DNA of 64,000 bases from Lepas anatifera (taxonomy: Eukaryota > Arthropoda > Thecostraca > Lepadidae): positions 62,001 to 126,000 of the forward strand of contig JAOTON010001058.1 of the NCBI GenBank assembly GCA_034440635.1. Direction: 5' to 3'. The notes under the pieces are model-generated. The model did no database searches and had not been told where the DNA came from. It saw only the letters and a program-made list of their open reading frames with translations. Made by a program: the position numbers and the translations under genes. Numbering within the stretch: the first letter of the stretch is position 1; the number at the start of each line of letters is the position of its first letter. Below are positions 60,139-64,000 of this stretch, in pieces.

Positions 60139-62674
60139 TTAACCCGTGCCCCACCGGGGATCCGGTGCCACCTTCGCCCCACCAGGGGGCTATCGAAGCC
60201 CTCTCCTTCCTCTAACTCCGAAAATATGAGGTTTGGCGCAAATCTGCAAAGTGCATTGGAAAGCTCTGTCAATTCAAAATGATTTCAATTTACATGCTTA
60301 AGCACTCAGGTCGATGGTTTGACCTTTAGAGGTCAAGTTGGGCCACGATGGGCTATTTTCACTAAAATATGCAATGCTTAACACGGGCCCCGCTGGGGGG
60401 GGGCGAAGTCCGCCCAACCCATTCCTGGTTTTCCTCCAGATACCACCAAAACGAAGAGGCGCAAAACAACGAAATTCACAGTTTCTTATCCCTGATCAAT
60501 ATTGCGCATATGACAGAATGTTTTAGGTCAGGTCACGTCAGGTCAAGGAGCTATCCCAGGTCAATTGACCCGACCCCAAAACCTAAAGTCACAAGTTTGA
60601 AGCGGCGCCTAAGGAATATCAGCCAACCGATCAGTTTGAAACTTCCACAATATAATAAGGTCATTAGGGTCTACAGATTTGCTATCTTGGAATTTATATA
60701 TTGTTGACCTAAGGTGGGGTCAAGTTTTTGGTCACCCCATTATAAGTATATAGTGAAAAATAGAAAAGGCTTCTTTTCAGTAAATACTGGATAGATAAAG
60801 CAGAAGACCATCAAATCATGCATTCTTACATATTGGCCACAAACTTGAGTTTTTGACCATTTGACCTCTGAAGGGTCATGTTAGGTCGCAGGAACATACC
60901 GTGATTGTTTTGTCAACAATTTCTCGCTAAATTGAGATAAAGCTCCTAATTTGCTTGCATTGTGTTTATATTGTCACAGGGAGTCGATTGATATTCATTA
61001 TTGCCATACCAGGTCACCCTGTGACCTTAATCTAGCTCGATGTCGGGACATTTTCACAATTTGACCTAGCAAGGTCAAATTATACATCATTCGATTTTCC
61101 ACGATGAGAGGAATCCAATGATGCTATATTGCTATATGCTATACGCTATATTTGATATAGCTCCACTGAGTAAAAATCTAGAGAGGGAAACGCATACTGC
61201 CCTTTTGTAAGTCTATGGAACCTTCTTTGACCTATGCTGAGCTAAATATTGACCTGACACAAAAATACTTGTTATAATTTCTCTTCGTCTTGTCAAGAGC
61301 TTTCAAACACCATCCGTAGCTTTTTTTAAGGTCCGCCACCCCATTTTAAAAGGCAGCCAGGCGTGCCCCCACCGCGATCCCAACGACAACAGCACCCTTA
61401 CGTTAACACCAGAAACATAAATTTAAGCGAGTCGCGGCACGCCCTGCTAGGAAATGAAGCAAAACATAAGATAGCAAAAACAACTGTGTTACTATTTGAG
61501 TAATTGTTATAAAAAGGTTGCTTAAAGAAGGCTTCTGTAAATGCTACAAAAGCCTCGACCATTAACCCACTGTTAATAAAAGAGAGACTAATCACCTAAT
61601 CGTTTAGTGTTAGTGCTCATTTCCATGCAGACTACCCCATGCGGATTTAAGTTAGTAATTCCTGGAATCTAGCAGACAGGTAGACGAACTAGTAACATCT
61701 ACTAGAAAACAGGGGTTGACTGAGGGATTTGCGGGGAAAGTGATAGTTGTAAGGCGAATGACAAGGAAGCGGGATTTACTAAGAAAGCTTTCCTTTAGAA
61801 TTCCTGGGAAATGAGATACGGAGGGGGAGGGGCGAAATACGCCCCTTCCACCCAGTGGGGCGCGTCATGCCAGGGATCCCAGCGGGGCGCGTGTTAAGAA
61901 ACCTGGGCATAGCTTTCAAGCCATTAGGGATACTGAAATCTGGTAAACTACATTTGAAATAAAAATTTCAGGGCTTTCCCCGCTATTTGGAACATAATGA
62001 CCTCCCGACAGTGGTTTGACCTCCAGAGGACACCTCTCGACCTAACATTACTTGAGGTCACGGAAGGTCAGAAAGTGCACCTTGCCGTATATCAAATGAA
62101 AGTCAGTGACGAGACACACACGATGACGTTTAATTCAGCACGCTAGCTGGATAAGGAAAAAGAATAGTAAAAATACTGTTTTTTACCCTTGGTGACCTGT
62201 GATGACCTCAGATAGGTTAAAAGTAAATATCACCCCTGGAATTCATGAACCAGTTGCCAAGAATGCTTCTCTGAGAAATCTGAGCATTTTCAATCATTTT
62301 CCAAAGTTTAGATCATAAGACAACTTTTCCTCGTGTTTTTTCTATGGGTGAGGTCACCTCGAGACCTGACCTCAGGTCACCAAATCTAAAAATCCCGGAT
62401 ATAACATTTTCAAGAATAGAAACTTTCAAATCGATCGGCTTAGAAATGTAGCTATGGTGGAGCTCAGACTTTGAAGTGAAGTGGCTTTGGTTGGCCTCGT
62501 ATGATGGCCTGACTTATTGTGGCCCGGGGTAAAGAATTTCAGGGATGGTGTAAAAATGATGGGGTGAGAGGAAGACACCTCAATGGCGGTGCTGCGCTTC
62601 TTCGTTTTCTGTTATTCTGAAAAGAAAAAAAACCTTAGAGGTGCCATGGATGCCCCCCGTGGGACGAGGGTTAA
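60139..62674 (+). mobile_element. A-family TTAA element split by a G-family element
   Basis: It starts TTAACCCGTGCCCCACCGGG and ends CCCGTGGGACGAGGGTTAA. The interior follows 12677-13691 on both sides of an internal TTAA, where the G element sits. Length without G is about 1020 bp. Confidence 0.88.
60378..61897 (+). mobile_element. G-family TTAA element (~1.5 kb) nested in an A copy
   Basis: Ends are TTAACACGGGCCCCGCTGGG and (inverse) TTAACACGCGCCCCGCTGGG. The left half is AGGTCA-rich (TTAGGTCAGGTCACGTCAGG at ~60522). No transposase is seen. Flanking A sequence (GCAATGC|TTAA, then a stretch ending TGGGCATA) matches the uninterrupted copy near 12908-12925. Confidence 0.85.
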
Positions 62675-63726
62675 TGGAATTAATATCAGTGATTCGTCTC
62701 TTAGCTTTGACAATGTCAACATTTTACCGGGGCTTGCAGCATTAGGACCTACTCTACAAGAAAGTATGTCATTCACATACTTTACCTGCACGCGAATGTG
62801 TACAACACGGATCTCGCTCAGTCTGATTAATTTTCAAAAACGTGCATAAATCATAAATTTAACTCTCAAAACGCAGGCAGCTTCAATATACAAGCTTCAT
62901 CTGCTGATGGCATGACGTATTTCTCACCGCTAGGGAGGGGTGCGCATGGTCACAGATTGACTGACTCGGCCAACAAACAAAATGGTGCCCCACCTCTCCC
63001 CTCTCCAGTGCTGCAGCTTCCCTGGCGAAGTCTTACTGAGTAGTAAGACTAGTCAGAGTAGTAAGAGTAGTAAGAGTATTAGTATCCTATCTGAGCAGCG
63101 GTCCCTTCCACATGCAGAAGAACATGCAGGCTTTTGTAAGCAGACACTTTCTGCATGTGCGTTTGTAGCGTGGACGGGAAGAAATCTGGGAAATTCTCTC
63201 ACGTGTGAATCGAGCGAAAATATGTGGGATGCTGTTTTTGTAATAACTTCGGAACTTGCGGACGACTTTGCGCTGACTTGAAAATACAATATGTTAGATG
63301 TTCTGTGTAATCACAAGCATGAGCATACGTTTCCTGCATTCACTTACTGATCTGTCACAAAGTTTGAGCATGACAAAACCAGTCCAGTCGCCTGATGGCA
63401 GAACACCACATGCTGAGCAACTCCTTGCATGTTGTTTCTTGTTCATTTACATTGCTGTAGTGAAGAAAACGGAGGTCATAGGTTTCTTCATATTTGTTGA
63501 AGATGATCCTAAATCTGCTTATGAATACTACATGACTAAAATATAAACATATGATATGACATCTGGCTATCACATCAACACATCATTCCTTTCAATGTTT
63601 CACAAATATGTGTGCCACGACCAGTGATATGTAGGTCCCGCTAATGAGGTCAAATCAGGTGCGATACCACGAACATGAGACGATGCATTTCAACCTGCAC
63701 ATGAACCTCTGACTCCCTCAATAAAC
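62675..63726. other. No supported gene
   Basis: A short AGTAAGAGT repeat is at ~63045-63080. The frames at 62982-63281 and 63298-63546 have no recognisable domain. Confidence 0.4.
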
Positions 63727-63735
63727 GTGCCCCCC

Positions 63736-63965
63736 TCCAAAGCCAATTCCTCCTCCGATTCCTCCTCCTCCGACGATAGCTCCTCCTCCTATTCCTCCTC
63801 CTCCTCCGACGATAGCTCCTCCTCCGAGACCACCTCCTCCGACGATAGCTCCTCCTCCGAAACCTCCTCCTCCAACAATAGCTCCTCCTCCAATTCCTCC
63901 CCCTCCTCCAACGATAGCTCCTCCTCCGATTCCTCCTCCTCCGACGATAGCTCCTCCAACTACTG
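63736..63965 (+). repeat. TCC-rich minisatellite with Ser/Asp reading frame
   Basis: Units of CTCCTCCTCCGACGATAGCT repeat with variants (CGAGAC, CAACAAT). The frame 63727-63999 encodes a run of Ser with Asp/Glu/Asn pairs and ends at a stop at the window edge. It begins with GTG, not ATG. Coding status is doubtful. Confidence 0.75.
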
Positions 63966-64000
63966 GTGTAGTAGTACTGAAAAGAGCAATTTCTCGTAAA

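Overview
The window is eukaryotic nuclear DNA, AT-leaning and intron- and repeat-rich. It has no operons and no dense coding. The one host gene I can support is on the + strand. Six small exons (863-3504) and a large 3' exon (25025-25786) share compatible splice phases and encode the C-terminal coiled-coil part of a sickle tail / p140Cap-type protein (the arthropod members are annotated as CG32809/AGAP005037-like coiled-coil proteins). That match is from memory of the family. It points to an animal, most likely an arthropod or another invertebrate; I cannot name a species. The exons before 863 lie outside the window.

Layout. 1-3504: exons and short introns, with a possible tRNA-derived SINE at 1341-1440. 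3505-25024: one ~21.5 kb intron holding a TTAA-flanked element (12677-13691), a Penelope-like retroelement remnant with a GIY-YIG domain and two hammerhead-ribozyme-like cores (17207-18135), nested AAGGGAATGTGGCACCTT elements (19797-20950), a 26-bp minisatellite (21629-21870), and a hAT-type element inserted into a hairpin element (22380-24624). 25025-25786: last coding exon. 25787-30340: 3' flank, nothing firm. 30345-64000: almost entirely transposon debris.

The most striking feature is a set of non-autonomous elements bounded by TTAA with GC-rich terminal inverted repeats. Their interiors are packed with AGGTCA/TGACCT hexamers in direct and inverted arrays. TTAA and the CCC-type ends suggest piggyBac-like mobilisation, but no transposase is visible. 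Several sit inside each other exactly at internal TTAA sites, so insertion order can be read. At 56690-60091 a hAT copy (8-bp target duplication GATTTAAA) lies in an A-family element, which lies in a B-family element. At 60139-62674 and 45349-47815 two more nests occur. Removing the inserts restores A-family lengths of 1015, 1019 and 1020 bp. Other mobile DNA includes a TA-flanked 2.3 kb element with a decayed zinc-finger-bearing ORF (34375-36654), two head-to-head LINE reverse-transcriptase remnants (55586-56540), and small hAT-like MITEs.

Nearly all other open frames are chance frames in introns or repeats and were not annotated as genes. Assignments to protein families rest on motif recognition by eye; no database search was run.
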